The notes beneath the pieces were generated by a model. It saw only the letters and a list, made by a program, of their open reading frames with translations. It had not been told where the DNA came from and did no database searches. Positions 33,526-45,643 of a stretch of 64,000 bases of DNA are shown here, one piece after another (positions within the stretch are counted from its first letter, which is position 1; the number at the start of each line of letters is the position of its first letter). Origin of the DNA: Aselliscus stoliczkanus (Eukaryota; Chordata; Mammalia; Chiroptera; Hipposideridae); the NCBI GenBank assembly GCA_033961575.1, contig CM066729.1, positions 101,520,501 to 101,584,500 on the forward strand, given 5' to 3'. The position numbers were made by a program, and so were the translations under genes.

Positions 33526-35500
33526 CAGTTTTGTTCTTTATTAGTTTTGCTTTGACTATTCTAGATCCTTGACAATTTTAAACTAACTTGTAATTTCTTC
33601 AAAAAAATCTGCTGATATTTTTATTGAAAATGCATCAAATATGTAAATAATTTTGGGGAAAATAGACTTTATTTTAATATTTAGTTTTCTAGTCCAAGAA
33701 CATGATATTTATTTAGGTATATTAGAATTTCTGTCAATAATGTTTTATAGTTTTCTTATCTTTGTTAGTTTTATTTCTAGGTGTTTAAGGGTTTCTTCAG
33801 GCTATTTAAATGTTATTTTTATATTGCATTTTATAATTGTTCATTGTTAATAGTTAGAAATAAAATTGATTTTTTAATATTGACCATATATCTGAGACTT
33901 TGCTAAATTCACTTATTCTATTACTTATTATTTTGTATGTGTGGATTCCATGGAGTTTTATACACATACAATTGTTATCTGTGAATAGTGATAATTTCAC
34001 TTTTTAAAAAAATCTTTGTCTCATTTCGTTTTCCAGCCTTATTTCAATAACTAGTATTTCTGGTACAATGTGCAATGGAAGTGGTAACAGCCATTAAAAT
34101 ATGTATCTACATTTTTTTTCTATCTGAAACTATATTTCAGCTTCGTTTTTGAAAGTTGCCTTTACAGGATATGAATTACAGTCTGATAATTTTTTCATTT
34201 AGTATTTTAAAGATGTTTTATTCTTTTAATTGCTTGTGATAAAGCACACAGTATATAACTTATAAGATGATCACCCTGATAAGTCTACTACCCATCTGAC
34301 ACCATACATAGTGGTTATAATATTATTGACTATATTCCCTGTGACTGTTTTTATTTACTTTACTTCCCCATGACTGTTTTTATAACTGGCAATTAATATT
34401 TCCTAATCCCTTTACCTTTTCATCCATTCCCCTCCTGGCAACCAGTAAATGTTATCTGTATCTATGAATTTATTTCTGTTTTGTTTGTTCATTATTTTGC
34501 TTTTTAGATATCACATATAATTGAAATCATACAATATTTGTCCTCTCTGACTTATTTCACTTAACATAATACCTTCTAGATCTAGCCATGTGATTGCAAA
34601 TGGCAAGATATCACTCTTTTTCATGTCTGAGTAATATTCCATTATACCGCTTCTTTTCCATTCATCCATTGATGGACACTTAGGTTGGTTCCATATCTTG
34701 GCTATTGTAAATAATGCTGCAATTAACATAAAGGCGCATATATCTTTTCAAATAAAAATACCTAGGAGTGGAATCACTGGGTCACAGTTAATTCTATTTT
34801 TAATTATTTAAGGAACTTCCATACTGTTTTTCACAGTGGCTGCAGCAGTTTGCAATCCTACAAACATGCACAAGGGTTCCTTTTCCTCCACATTCTCACA
34901 AACACTTGTTTGTTGATTTATTTATGATATCCATTCTGACAGCTGTGAAGTGATATCTCATTGTAGTTTTAATTTGCATTTCCCTGATGACTAGTGATTT
35001 TTGAGCCTTTTTTCATGTCGATTAGACATCTGTATGTCCTCTTGGGAGAAATGTCTATTCAGGTCTTCAGCCAATTTTTTAATCGGATTGTTTGCTTGTT
35101 TTTGTTTTTGGTTTTTTTATTGTTATTAAGTTCTATAAGTTCCTTATATAGTTTGGCTATTAACCCCTTATCAGATGTATCAATGGGTAATATCTTCTCC
35201 CATTCAGTAGGTTATCTTTTCACTTTGTTGATGGTTTCCTTCACTGAACAAAAACCTTTTAGTTTGATGTAGTCTCATTTGTTTATTTTTTATTTTGCTT
35301 CCCTTGCTTGAAGAGACATAAAAATATTACCAAAAATATATCCAAAACAATATTACCAAGAGCTATGTGAAAGAGTTTACTGCCTATTCTTCTAGGAGTT
35401 TCATGGTTTCAGGTCATACATTTAAAAATTTAATCCATTTTGAGTTTCTTGTATATGGCATAAGAAAGTGATCTAGTTTCATTCTTGTCCACGTGTCTGT

Positions 35501-35884
35501 CTAGTTTACCCAACGCCATTTATTGAAGATGATCCCAATTGTCATGGGTAAAGATAATCTCTTTCCTCCTTTGTCATGGATTAATTGATCATATAGGTGT
35601 GGTTTAATTTCTGGCTCCTCTATTCTGTTCCATTGATCTATGTCCTTGTTGTTATGCCAGTACCCTGCTGTTTTGATTCCAATAGCCTTGTAGTATAGTT
35701 TTATATCAGGTAACATAATACTTCCATATTTGTTCTTGTGTCGCTTCATTACTTTGGCTATTTGCGGTCTTCTGTGCTTCCATATGAAATTTAGGATAAT
35801 TTGTTCCAATTCTGTGAAAAATGCCATTGGTATTTTGATAAGTGTTGCATTGTATCTATAGATTATTTTGGATAGTATGGACAT
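35501..35884 (-). pseudogene. LINE-1 ORF2 fragment, C-terminal region
   Basis: A 127-codon open stretch of the LINE-1 reverse transcriptase polyprotein between RT core and C-terminus. It contains the family hallmarks [35 protein letters not shown] and [20 protein letters not shown]. It is the longest preserved LINE-1 coding piece in the window, but isolated by stops and frameshifts on both sides. Confidence 0.85.
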
Positions 35885-37727
35885 TTTTATGATATTAATT
35901 CTTTCTATCCATGAACATGATACTTTCTTCTATTTGTTTGTATCTTCTTAAATTTCTCTCTTCAATGTCTTGCAATTTTCTGAGTACAGGTCTTTTACTT
36001 CATTGGTTAAATTTATTCGTAGGTTGTTTTTTCTGTTTTGATGCAATTGTACATGGGATTGTTTTGTTAATTTCTCTTTCTGATAGTTCATTATTGGTGT
36101 TTGAAAATGCAACCAATTCCTGAATATTAATTTCGTATCTTGCTACTTAACTGAATTCATTTATCAGTTCTAATAGTTTTTTTGGGGGGTGAGCCTTGAC
36201 ATCTGCATCATAACACTATCATGACATTTGTAAATAATGACAGTTTTACTTCTTCCTTTCCAATTTAGATGCTTTATTTTTCTTTTTCTTGCTTCATTGC
36301 TGTGGCTACGACTTCCGCTACTATGTTGAATAGAAGTGGTGAAAGTGAACATCCTTTTCTTGTTCCTAATGTTAAGGAAAATGCTTTTAGATTTTCATCA
36401 TTGAGTGGGTATATCATATATGGCCTTTATTTTGTTGAGGTATATTCCCTTTATTCCCACTTTACTGAGAGTTTTTATCACAAATGTATGCTGGATTTTG
36501 TCAAATGTTTTTTGTTTTTTTTTCTGCATCTAGTGCTATGATCATAGGATTTTTACCCATCATTTTGTTTACGTGGTGTATCACATTAAGTGATTTGTGG
36601 ATATTGAACCAACCTTGTATCCCAGGAACAAATCCCATTTGATCATGGTGTATGCTCTTTTAAATGTATGGCTGAATTCAGTTTGCTAATATTTTGTTGA
36701 GGATTTTTGCATCTATGTTCACCAGGGATATTGGTCTATAATTTCCTTTTGTTATAACGTCTTTGTTTGGTTTTAGAATCAGCGTAATGCTGATCACATA
36801 AAATGAGCGTAGGTTCCTTCCCGCCTCTTGAATTCTTTTTAATAGTTTGAGAAGGATAGGTGTTAATTCTTCTTTGAATATTTGGTAAAATTCACCTGTG
36901 AAGCCATTTGGTCCAGGACTTGTGTTTGCTGGGAGTTTTTTGACATAGATTTTATTTCATTAGTACTTAGTCTGTTCGGATTTTCTGTTTCGTCTTGGTT
37001 CAGTCTCTGAAGATTGTATGTTTCCAGGAATTTATCCATTTATTCCAGTTTGTCCAATTTGTTGGCCTATTATTGTTCATAAAGTTTCCTTATAATCCTT
37101 TGTATTTCTGTGGTGTCAGATGTCACTTTTCCTCTTTGATTTCTAATTTTATTTATTTGGGTCCTCTCTTTTTTTTTTTTTTTTCCTTAATGAGTCTGAT
37201 TAAAGGTTTGTCAATTTTTTTTCTTTTCAATAAAACAGTTCTTGCTTTCACTGATCATTTGTATTTTTTTAGACTCTGCTTCATTTATTTCCACTCTAAT
37301 TTTTATTATTACCTTCCTTCTACTCACTTTGGGCTTTGTGTTTTCTTCTTCTTCTGGTTCTTTTTGGTGTAAGGTTAGATTGTTTATTTGATATTTTCTT
37401 GTTTCCTGAGGTAAGCCTGTGTTGCTATGAATTTTCCTCTTCAAACTTCTTCAGCTGTGCCCCATAGATTTGGGAGTCATTGTGTTTTCATTTTCAATTA
37501 TCTCAAGGTATCTTTTAATTTCTTCCTTGATCTCATTGTTGACCCATTCATTGTTTAGTAGCATGTTATTTAGCCTTCATGTGTTTGTGCATTTTCAGTT
37601 TTCTTCTTGCAATTGATTTCTTACCATTGTGAATGGAGATGTGTCATACAATTGTGAATAGAGAAGATGCTTGATATGAATTCAATTTCTTAAATTTATT
37701 GAGACTAATTGTGGCTTAACATGTGGT

Positions 37728-37955
37728 CTATCCTGGAAAATGTTCCATGTGCACTTGAAAAGAATGTATACTCTGCTGCTTTGGATGAAATACTTTAAAA
37801 ATATCAACTAAATCCATCTGCTCTAATGTGTCATTTAATGCTGCTCTTTCCTGATGGGTTTTCTGTGTGGATGATGTATCCATAGATGTTAGTGGGGTTT
37901 TAAAGTCCTCTACTATTACTGTATTACTGTCAATCTCTCCCTTTATGCCTGTCAA
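37728..37955 (-). pseudogene. LINE-1 ORF2 endonuclease fragment with altered active site
   Basis: 75 codons of the APE-like endonuclease. The segment VIVEDFKTPLTSMDTSS corresponds to the usual GDFN active-site loop; here G is E and N is K (residues 16-19). Then ALNDTLEQMDLVDIFKVFHP and the conserved SAHGTFS equivalent (HMEHFPG) follow. Loss of the asparagine predicts an inactive enzyme. Confidence 0.8.
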
Positions 37956-39200
37956 TCTTTGCTGTATTTATTTAGCTGTTCCTATATTGGGTTCCTATAT
38001 AAATATTTATAACTTATATCCTCTTGTTGGATTGACACCTTTTTCATTATGAAATGTCATTTGTCTCTTGGTATAGCTTTGTTTTAAAGTGTATTTTGTA
38101 TGATATAAGTATTGCTATTCCAGTGTTTTTTATTTGTTTATTTGTTTTGTTTTGTTTTGTTTCCCTGCACATGAAATATTTTTTTCCATCCCTTTACTTT
38201 CAGTTTGTATGTGTCTTTCGATCTGAAGTGAGTCTCTTGTAGGCAGCATATGTAAGGGTCTTGTTTTCATATCCATTCAGCCACTTTGTCTTTTGACTAG
38301 AACAATTAATCCATTTACATTTAGGTATGTAGTTATTGCCATTTTATTATTCAAAATTTTGAATTCTTTTTCTTCTTCTTCTTCAAGTAGTCCCTTTAAT
38401 ATTTTTTCTAATACTGATTTGGTGGTGATGAACTCCTTTAGCTTTTTCTTGACTGGGGAGCTCTTTATCTCTCTTTCAATTCTAAATGATAGCCTTGCTG
38501 ACTAAAGTAATCTTAGTTGTAGGTCTCTTCTCATCCATTTGAATATTTCATGCTAACCTCTTTTGGCCTACAAAATTTCTGTTGAGAAATCAGCTGACAG
38601 CCTTACAGGAGCTCCCTTGTAGGTAACTATCTGCATTTCTATTGCTGCTTTTAAGATTCTTTCTTTGTCTTTAAACTTTGGCTTTTTAATTATGATATGT
38701 CTTGGTGTGGGCTTTTTGAGTTCACCTGTTTGGGACTCTGTGCTTCCTGGACTTACGTCTATTTTCTTTGCTACTTTAGGGATGTGTTCTATTATTATTT
38801 CTTCAAATAGGTTTTCAATATCCCTATGATATTGAAAAGTATAATGTTGTTATACTTGATGTTGTTCCAGAGGTCCCCTAAACTATCCTCATTTTTTAAA
38901 ATTCTGTTTTCTTCTTGATGTTCTGATTGGATGTTCTCTGCTACCTTGTCTTCCAAATCTCTGATATGATCCTCTGCTTTATGTAACCTAATATTGATTC
39001 CTCCTATGTATTCTTCATTTCAGTCATATATTCTTCATTTCTGTCTGGTTCTTTTTAATGTTTTCTCCCTCCAATTTTCTGTTTCCTATCTCTTTGTTGA
39101 AGTTTCATTTGACTTTTTAAAAATATCAATGTCTGTAATTAAATTTCCCATCCACTCACATGTAATCCATCCTTTTCATTATTGATTATATATATTTTAA

Positions 39201-39628
39201 AGTCTGTATCTGGCAATTACAATACCTGCCACAGCCCAGCATTTATTTTTATACACTTTAACATAGAATTGGTTTTCCCCTTTCATCACTTGTCTCATAA
39301 ATTTTATTGTATTCTAGAAATAGTGTGTAAAACAGTAATGACTAAAGTAAACCATCATTTTTCTACAGAAAAATCACATTATAAGTTTAGTGAGCTGGTC
39401 ACATTGCAAGTTTAGTTAGCTGGTCATCCAAATCTACAATCAAACTACATCTGGTCATTTTTGCAGGTTTAGTTAGATTCAGTTTGCCACTGGCTACAAA
39501 TTATTTGAGAATGGGATCAGGAATTTCCTTTCGGTTGTGTTTGGAAATCTTAGCACCAGTGACACTCTGGAGATTTATTTGTAATTTTCATCCAGCCTCC
39601 AGCTTTCTGAATATGGGTCACCTCTCTT

Positions 39629-39663
<35 letters not shown>

Positions 39664-42098
39664 ATAGTATGTTTACTAGACTTTGGAATCATTGGGGAGT
39701 TCTCTTTGCTTTTCTGCCATGATTCCTGAATTATAACCTTGGATCTACCAATGACTGTATGACTTGGATGAACTTACTAAACTTTTATCTCATTGCTAAA
39801 ACAGAGTAAGAATCACTACTCTCATATATATTAAGGAGTCACAACATTAAAAAGCTAACATGCATATAGGAGAAGCACAATGTGTTTGGTGCTTATGTCT
39901 GGTCCAACTGAATGTGAAAGTCAAAGTCAAATTTGCTACAGAAAATCAAATATTCTTTTTAGATTGACTTGTATCATTAATATTTTGAATCCAATAGTTG
40001 AATCAATTGCTAAATCAGCAAGTATTTACATTTTTCTATTACAGGCCCATATCCTTACAAATAAGAAAGTATTAAGTCAAACTAAGTTAGTAGAAGAGAC
40101 AGTGGAAGCAACTAGTCAAATTAAAAACTATATGGACCCTTGAAACAAATTTACATTTGCAATTTTCTAGTGACCTCCAGAACATTAGAAAATGGCATAC
40201 ATTAATGCAGAAATATGTTAAAAAACATTCACAACCTGCTATAAGAAAAAAGCGGATAGAGAGAAAAGGAAGGAAAATCACTATGAAGTTAACATTTAGT
40301 GTTACTTTATCAACCATCTGCAAAGGCTTCTCATTCATTACTCTAGGATTATAGTGACATAGAATAGCACAGGGAGTTTCTGGGCTATCTGTAACTGTGG
40401 TTTAAAATAAGAAGTTTACATTGTTGACATTACCCCATATCACTGCCAAGGGTGCACGATCTGGTGGCTAACATGTGATGATAATATTTCTGAAAACTGT
40501 GTTGTAATTAAATGCCACAGTCTTACATATATTTTAGACAATTTAGCATTGAAGTCAAGTCAGGTCACTGATAGAAAGTTATTGGTCGATGATCCCATTA
40601 AGTAAGTGAAGTGATGCTCTATATTCAAAATAACTTCATCTTCTCTAAGGATAAAACCACCACATGATCCCAAAGGATGTCTCCTTGTCCTCATGAGAAC
40701 TCCACTAAAAATTAATATCTCAATCAATTACTATAAACTGTAAGGAGACTTCATATTTCTTGTGGTGAAATATATTACAATGAGAACATTCCTAGGGAAA
40801 AAAATCCTGAAATTGCAAGGTATAATGTCGAAAAAAAGAACAGAAAAATACATCTTTACCTTATTGTCTCAATAGGACCTAAGAAAATTATTTGCCCTCC
40901 AAGATTGTTTGTGATCTCCAAAGTACCATTCCCATATTTGTGAAGCTCTGTACTGAAGGCCAAATAAACTCTTGAGTTGAAGTGTTTCCCCTGAAATTGG
41001 GGGAAATAATTTTACTTTTGTAAATTCTTCTCTTAAGGATGATTTCTGATATAGCACAGGCTAAGAGCGTATTTATATCCCTTCTCTCACTACAGATCAC
41101 ACAAAAATAACCAAAAAAGGTAAGAGTATTTTTTATAAAATTAAAAGTAATTTTAAAGGTATGAAAAGTAGAATTAATAAACCACAAAGTTTTAGAATTT
41201 CTGAGACATAGAGAGCATATACTCATATAGTCAGATCTTCACCAAAATAAAACTTAAGGAAACTAAAGGCCCCAATACATGTAGGAGAAACCTGCTGTGG
41301 CGGTAAGAGGTTTGAAAGTCTCTAAGCCCAGTGTTAATAATCCAAGAATTAAGGGAAAACCCTGGAACATTTAGAAGGAGATTTAATTGGAGAGCTTAAT
41401 TTGGAGCAGCCAGCTAGCCAGTTTCTTCTCTTCTCATTCTTTTGTGCTATGTGGGCTTTAACAACTGGCTAAAGATGAATATTGGGGTTGGAAGAGTTTT
41501 GTTGTGGTCACATAGCTACTTGTTTCTGGAAGTAATAACTACTCTCAGGTTTGGAAGATATGTTTCCATTCCAAATGCTTCCTCCATGCTTTGGAGACAA
41601 GTTATAGAAATACAAAAGGCACATGAATGGTGATTCTCAAAACCAAAGCTACAGGCAGCCAAGAAGCACTAAACATTTTAAGAAAGTCAATAATATAGAA
41701 GCTAGGCAATAACATAAAGAATGTACCTCCCCCCCCACCCCCAGCAGGAAAGAGTTAATAAAGCTAACAAAAAGATTTAGAATAAATATAAAGACAGTTA
41801 GAAATATTTGAAAAAAGCATTAGGTCTATGAAAATATATTTTCTAGAATTCTTAGAATAAAAACAAATCAGAAATGAAAATTGAAATAGGTAGGCAATAA
41901 TAGCGGTAATACATACAATATAATAAATTAACGGGTTGAAAAATTGAGCTGAGATATTCTCACCTGGAGCAAAATATATGAACAAAAGAAAGGAAATGTA
42001 AGTGTAGAGTTAAGTGATATGAAGAGGACATTCAGAAATTCTGAAATCCAAATTACAAAAATTATAGGATGAGAGAAAAGAGAAAATACTGAGCAGTA
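39201..42098. other. Unassigned sequence with short local repeats
   Basis: 39,372-39,478 contains three imperfect copies of 'aagtttagttagctggtca'. 39,631-39,663 is a (GTT)11 tract. No gene is recognised; the 87-codon frame at 39,880-40,143 and overlapping antisense frames at 40,869-41,226 have no domain. A C-rich run lies at 41,729-41,742. Confidence 0.4.
39631..39663. repeat. (GTT)11 microsatellite
   Basis: Uninterrupted GTT repeat. Confidence 0.95.
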
Positions 42099-42439
42099 CA
42101 CAATTGACCTTTGAACAACGGGAGTTTGAATTGTGTATGTGAATTTTTTTTTCAGTAAATATGTACAGTGCTATAAATGTATTTTCTTTTCCTTATGATT
42201 TTCTTAATAATATTTTCTTTTTTCTAGCTTACTTTATTGTAAGAATACAGTATATAATACATATAACATACAAACTATGTATTAATTGACTGTTTATGTC
42301 ATTGGTAAGGCTTTGGGTCAACAGTAGGTTGTAGTAGTTAAGTTTCTGGGAATTCAAAAGTTGTATGCAGATTTTTGACTGTATGGGATGGAGGGAGCAG
42401 TCAGTGCTCCTGATACCCATGTTGTTCAAGAGTCAACTG
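42099..42439 (+). mobile_element. MER2 (Tigger/pogo-type DNA transposon)
   Basis: The ends are inverted repeats 'caattgacctttgaacaac' and 'gttgttcaagagtcaactg'. Internal 'ctagcttactttattgtaag' and 'caacagtaggttgtagtagt' match the 345-bp MER2 consensus as I know it, and this copy is 341 bp. A TA follows the right end (42,440-42,441), as expected for pogo-type insertion. It is non-coding and inactive. Confidence 0.88.
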
Positions 42440-44089
42440 TAGAATTAAAGAAATACCAACAAAAAATTCTCAGGTCTGAAGAAAGCATGGATTTTCAAAT
42501 TAAAATTGCTAAGCTAGATTTTAAAATAGCTGAAACCACATGCATCATTGTGAAATTTCAGAATTTCATGGATGAATAAAATCCTAAAGATTTTTAGAGG
42601 GAATAAAAGAAAAACAGGCTATCAAGAAAAAAAAAATCTGAAAACTCAACCTGCCTGTGAACTTAACTTCTGAGTATAATTCAATACTAGAAGCAGTGAT
42701 TGCTGTCTTCTAAATCTAAGAGGGAAGTAATTATTTTAAACCTGTAATCTTCAGCCAAACTGGCATTAGAGATAATATTAATAATTATTCAAAAAATCAA
42801 AGTCTGGGAGTGTTTTCCAAGCTAAGCATCCCTGAAAGAATTATTTGAGGGTACATACTAACAAATATGAGAAAACAATGCATCCAAAAGAGAACATGAT
42901 ATAGTCCCAAATATACAAAGAATATCAAATTTATGGTAACACCTAAATAATTATTGATGTACAATGTAAAACCTAAAGCACAACAAATACTTGGAATGAA
43001 AATTCCAGTTAAACTTAGTATGAGAGGTAGTAGAGTTAGTGAAGAAGACATTGAAAGCGAAATAAGATCCTTACCCTGTTGGGGGAGAAAATGCATATAT
43101 TTTTAATACTAAATACAATATAAAAACATATTTTTTAAAGTGTGTTACAATTTTAAGAATAGGTACTAGAAGAATAGAATTGCAGCTTCTCAAGCACAAT
43201 GTGAAAATAAGTGCATCTTAGAAAAAGTACAAACTGGAAAGTATTGTGCTTTCCGTTTTCCATGTACCTTTGAGGTTGATGCCAAATGCAGTCATTTTCT
43301 GCCAAGAATGCACTACCTTTGCTGAAATGTTTTCTAGCTATTTGTCTATTAGTACATTATTTTACAATATATGCTACATCATGTCGCAATGCCAAGAACT
43401 GCCTGACGACGTAAAATTCCCTGAAGCTAAAGATTATTAGATCTACCCAATAGAGGCTGCCATGTGTCTTCAACTTTCTTCATGCTAAGTTTAATCAGTG
43501 TCTCCCATGCAATGCACTTGAAAAATCCAAAGAAAAAACTCACATTCCAGCCATTACTGTAGTGTTTGGCTGAAGCCCAGTCTTGTAGATTTTGCAAATG
43601 TCTGGTTCATGCATTCTGGTATAAATTACAACCTGTAAAACATCCCCTGATTTTCATAGATGAGAAATTTATCCTGATATGTACAAGCTAGCCTTCACTT
43701 AAAGTCCATTTAGACACAGAAAAAGATATTCAGAAAAGGAAAATCACAGATACTTTTATTAACATCACATCATAAAATGCAGCCATTTACAAAACTGTAT
43801 GATCCCTCTTCAGTTGGTCCAGTAAAGGGTCCTGAGGAAGGTCAAGTAAAGGTGAATTTGGAAGAAAAACTAGACCCCCAGAGGTACCCACTGATAATGG
43901 GTATATTTAAGTGCACTGTATGGGGTCTTTGTTGACACTACGACAAACAACAAGGTAGTTTTTTATAAGTTTTGAGAGATGGTTACTGTTTTATAGATGT
44001 GTGCTTTTGAGGTTATCATCACACTATTACTGATATTTTAGTAAATTTAACTGATAATTAGTTAAATGTTCACAGATATCATTCACACA
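42440..44089. other. Unassigned sequence
   Basis: No gene or named repeat recognised; frames up to 99 codons (minus, 42,797-43,096) lack any domain. Confidence 0.4.
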
Positions 44090-44257
44090 TACAAGGTGTG
44101 ATCAAACAATATGGTGAAGGTTTAAATTTAAAAAAGAATTCTTATAGTAAAAGACATATTGCCATTAATTCCCCCCAAAATACTTCCCCTCACTTAGAAC
44201 ACACTTATCCTTGCCAGTTTCTGAAGCAGTTCTGGAAGTTCTCTTTTGTAAGTGCCT
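44090..44257 (-). mobile_element. Mariner 3'-end fragment
   Basis: The left end 'gtgtgatcaaacaatatgg' is the same terminal repeat as in the mariner composite at 61,926-62,821. The shared text continues through 'gccattaattccccccaaaa', 'cttagaacacacttatcc' and 'ttctgaagcagttctggaag', the antisense of the transposase C-terminus (…NCFRKW). It stops abruptly near 44,257, where flanking DNA begins. About 168 bp of the 3' end remain, with no functional protein. Confidence 0.85.
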
Positions 44258-44393
44258 TTGTATATCTCACACAATACCAAATTTTGAGACCTCTTGCTGT
44301 GTAGAAAAGGAAAACAGAAACTCTAGATTTAATAGCACCACATAAAATGCTTGAAAGACCTTGGTACTTTGAGGGTTGTTTTGGTTTTTTTTT

Positions 44394-44403
44394 GGGGGGG
44401 GGG
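44394..44403. repeat. T9G10 run
   Basis: Nine T followed by ten G residues (T from 44,385). Confidence 0.9.
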
Positions 44404-44590
44404 ATTGTTTTTAATAAAGTAGAAAAGTTATGTAAATTCTACTTTATGGAGTGGGCCAATAGTACATAGTAAATGTTTGCTTTTCAAGAGCTCTGTGATG
44501 GAAAGGTGAGATGTATAAATTGAAAAAAGATGAATACTTTTGGGAACCTCTATTTTGGAGGGCTTTGTTTTATCTCGAATACTTGGGCTG

Positions 44591-44638
44591 TATGCATGTG
44601 CGCGCGCGCACACACGCGCGCGCGCACACACACACACA
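44591..44638. repeat. 48-base alternating purine-pyrimidine tract rich in CpG
   Basis: The tract runs 'tatgcatgtg', (CG)4, 'cacaca', (CG)5, then CA repeats, with no break in alternation across 48 bases. It keeps nine CpG dinucleotides in otherwise CpG-poor DNA. It is the strongest Z-DNA candidate in the window. Confidence 0.9.
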
Positions 44639-44699
44639 AGACAATGTTACCTCGTTAGTACTCATTTGCAGCCCCAATTCACACTGCACAAATCCTGAT

Positions 44700-44957
44700 A
44701 TTTACTCTAATAATAGCAATTATTTAAATTTTACTACGTCCCAGATGCTATTTTAAGTGATTTAGTTATAGTAACTCTATCTTCACAACAACTCTATTAT
44801 GATTCCATTTTTCATGCACTAAAACTAAGGCTTAGAGAGGTTAGCTCACTTATTTCCCAAGTTCACATAACTAGTAGGTGAAAAGCCAAGACTTAAACTT
44901 AGAAGGTGGCCTCCAGTGTCTATAGTCTTGTCACTATATAATACTGTCTCTCACTTG
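44700..44957 (-). mobile_element. MIR SINE, reversed
   Basis: 'cccagatgctattttaagtg', 'cttcacaacaactctattat', 'actaaaactaaggcttagag', 'aggttagctcacttatttcc', 'cacataactagtaggtgaaa' and 'agacttaaacttagaaggtg' follow the reverse MIR order closely. Confidence 0.8.
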
Positions 44958-45210
44958 CTAAACTGCTTTACAGCAAGATTGTGAAAAATACAAATGCCGT
45001 AATTTTGTCCTCTAGGTAGTGAACAAAAATTTAGACTGGGCTTTTCCGATAGTGGGAACCATTTCAGTGCCACAGCAGCAGCCATACTGTGGATTTTTAC
45101 CTTGCTTCTTATAGAAGGAGAGGACAGAGCAACAGCTCTGCAATACAGGGATATGTCTGGACAAGATTTACATTATTTATGCTACGTTGCACCACTAAAC
45201 AAGATTCTCA
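44958..45210. other. Unassigned sequence
   Basis: No feature recognised between the MIR and the long SINE. Confidence 0.4.
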
Positions 45211-45224
45211 AAATAAGGTGGGTC

Positions 45225-45643
45225 GGGCCGGCCGAGTGGTGCATTCGTTAAGAGCTGGTTTTGGGATGCTAGCAGCCCCGGTTCGGATCCCACATATGAG
45301 GGCCAGTGACACTGCCCTCTACAGCTAACAACAGCTCCACCTGGAGCTGGGCTGTGCAAGCCCCGGTGATGGTGTGGACTGCAGCCCCTGCTGCAGTGGG
45401 CTGCCATAGGCTACAGTGAGTGGCCGGCAGCCAGCATGAGTGGCCGGCAGCCAGCATAAGCTGCCAATAGCTGCCGTGAGCGAACCATCCAGAGGCCGGC
45501 GACCAATCTGCCTCATCCGGGAAGAGCGCAATGATGATGCCAACATGGTCCAGTGAAGCAACGTCTTCCACAACTAGACTGAAGAACAGCAACTTGTCTG
45601 TTCCCCTTCCCCGATTCCCCAGTAAAATCTTAAAATCTTAAAA

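Larger units (their letters stand above)
30958..34230 (-). mobile_element. Old LINE-1 (L1M type), minus strand, with three SINE insertions
   Basis: Read on the minus strand this is a decayed LINE-1 3' half. 'ggtggtatctttaaattcta', 'ctattctgttccatcaatct' equivalents (32,995-33,015) and 'gtgcaatggaagtggtaaca' (34,070-34,090) are antisense ORF2 text, the last corresponding to the reverse transcriptase 'SPLLFNI' region. Three SINEs (31,149; 32,296; 33,102) interrupt it, and 32,150-32,700 also holds other unassigned sequence. Frameshifts are numerous, so no protein is possible. The left edge and the junction with the next LINE-1 (about 34,100-34,230) are approximate. Confidence 0.7.
34231..39200 (-). 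mobile_element. LINE-1, about 5 kb, minus strand, ORF2 nearly complete but decayed
   Basis: From left to right in reverse: 3' UTR (34,231-34,510); ORF2 C-terminus (about 34,511-34,900); thumb/C-terminal domain (antisense frame 35,501-35,884, with [20 protein letters not shown] and [20 protein letters not shown]); reverse transcriptase (about 36,200-37,000, with [15 protein letters not shown]); endonuclease (about 37,200-38,300); and an ORF1 part (about 38,490-39,130, where the antisense of 'tctgctaccttgtcttcc' encodes the ORF1 middle). It is 5'-truncated within ORF1. The reverse transcriptase FADD motif reads FTNV (about 36,222-36,242) and the endonuclease GDFN motif reads EDFK (about 37,899-37,910), so both activities are lost. 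Many stops are present. Confidence 0.85.

Noticed and set aside
39880..40143. Possible exon: 'tttttctattacag' acceptor-like site at about 40,032-40,045 followed by an open stretch
   Set aside because: No partner donor or further exons, no recognisable protein; acceptor-like sites are common in T-rich DNA.
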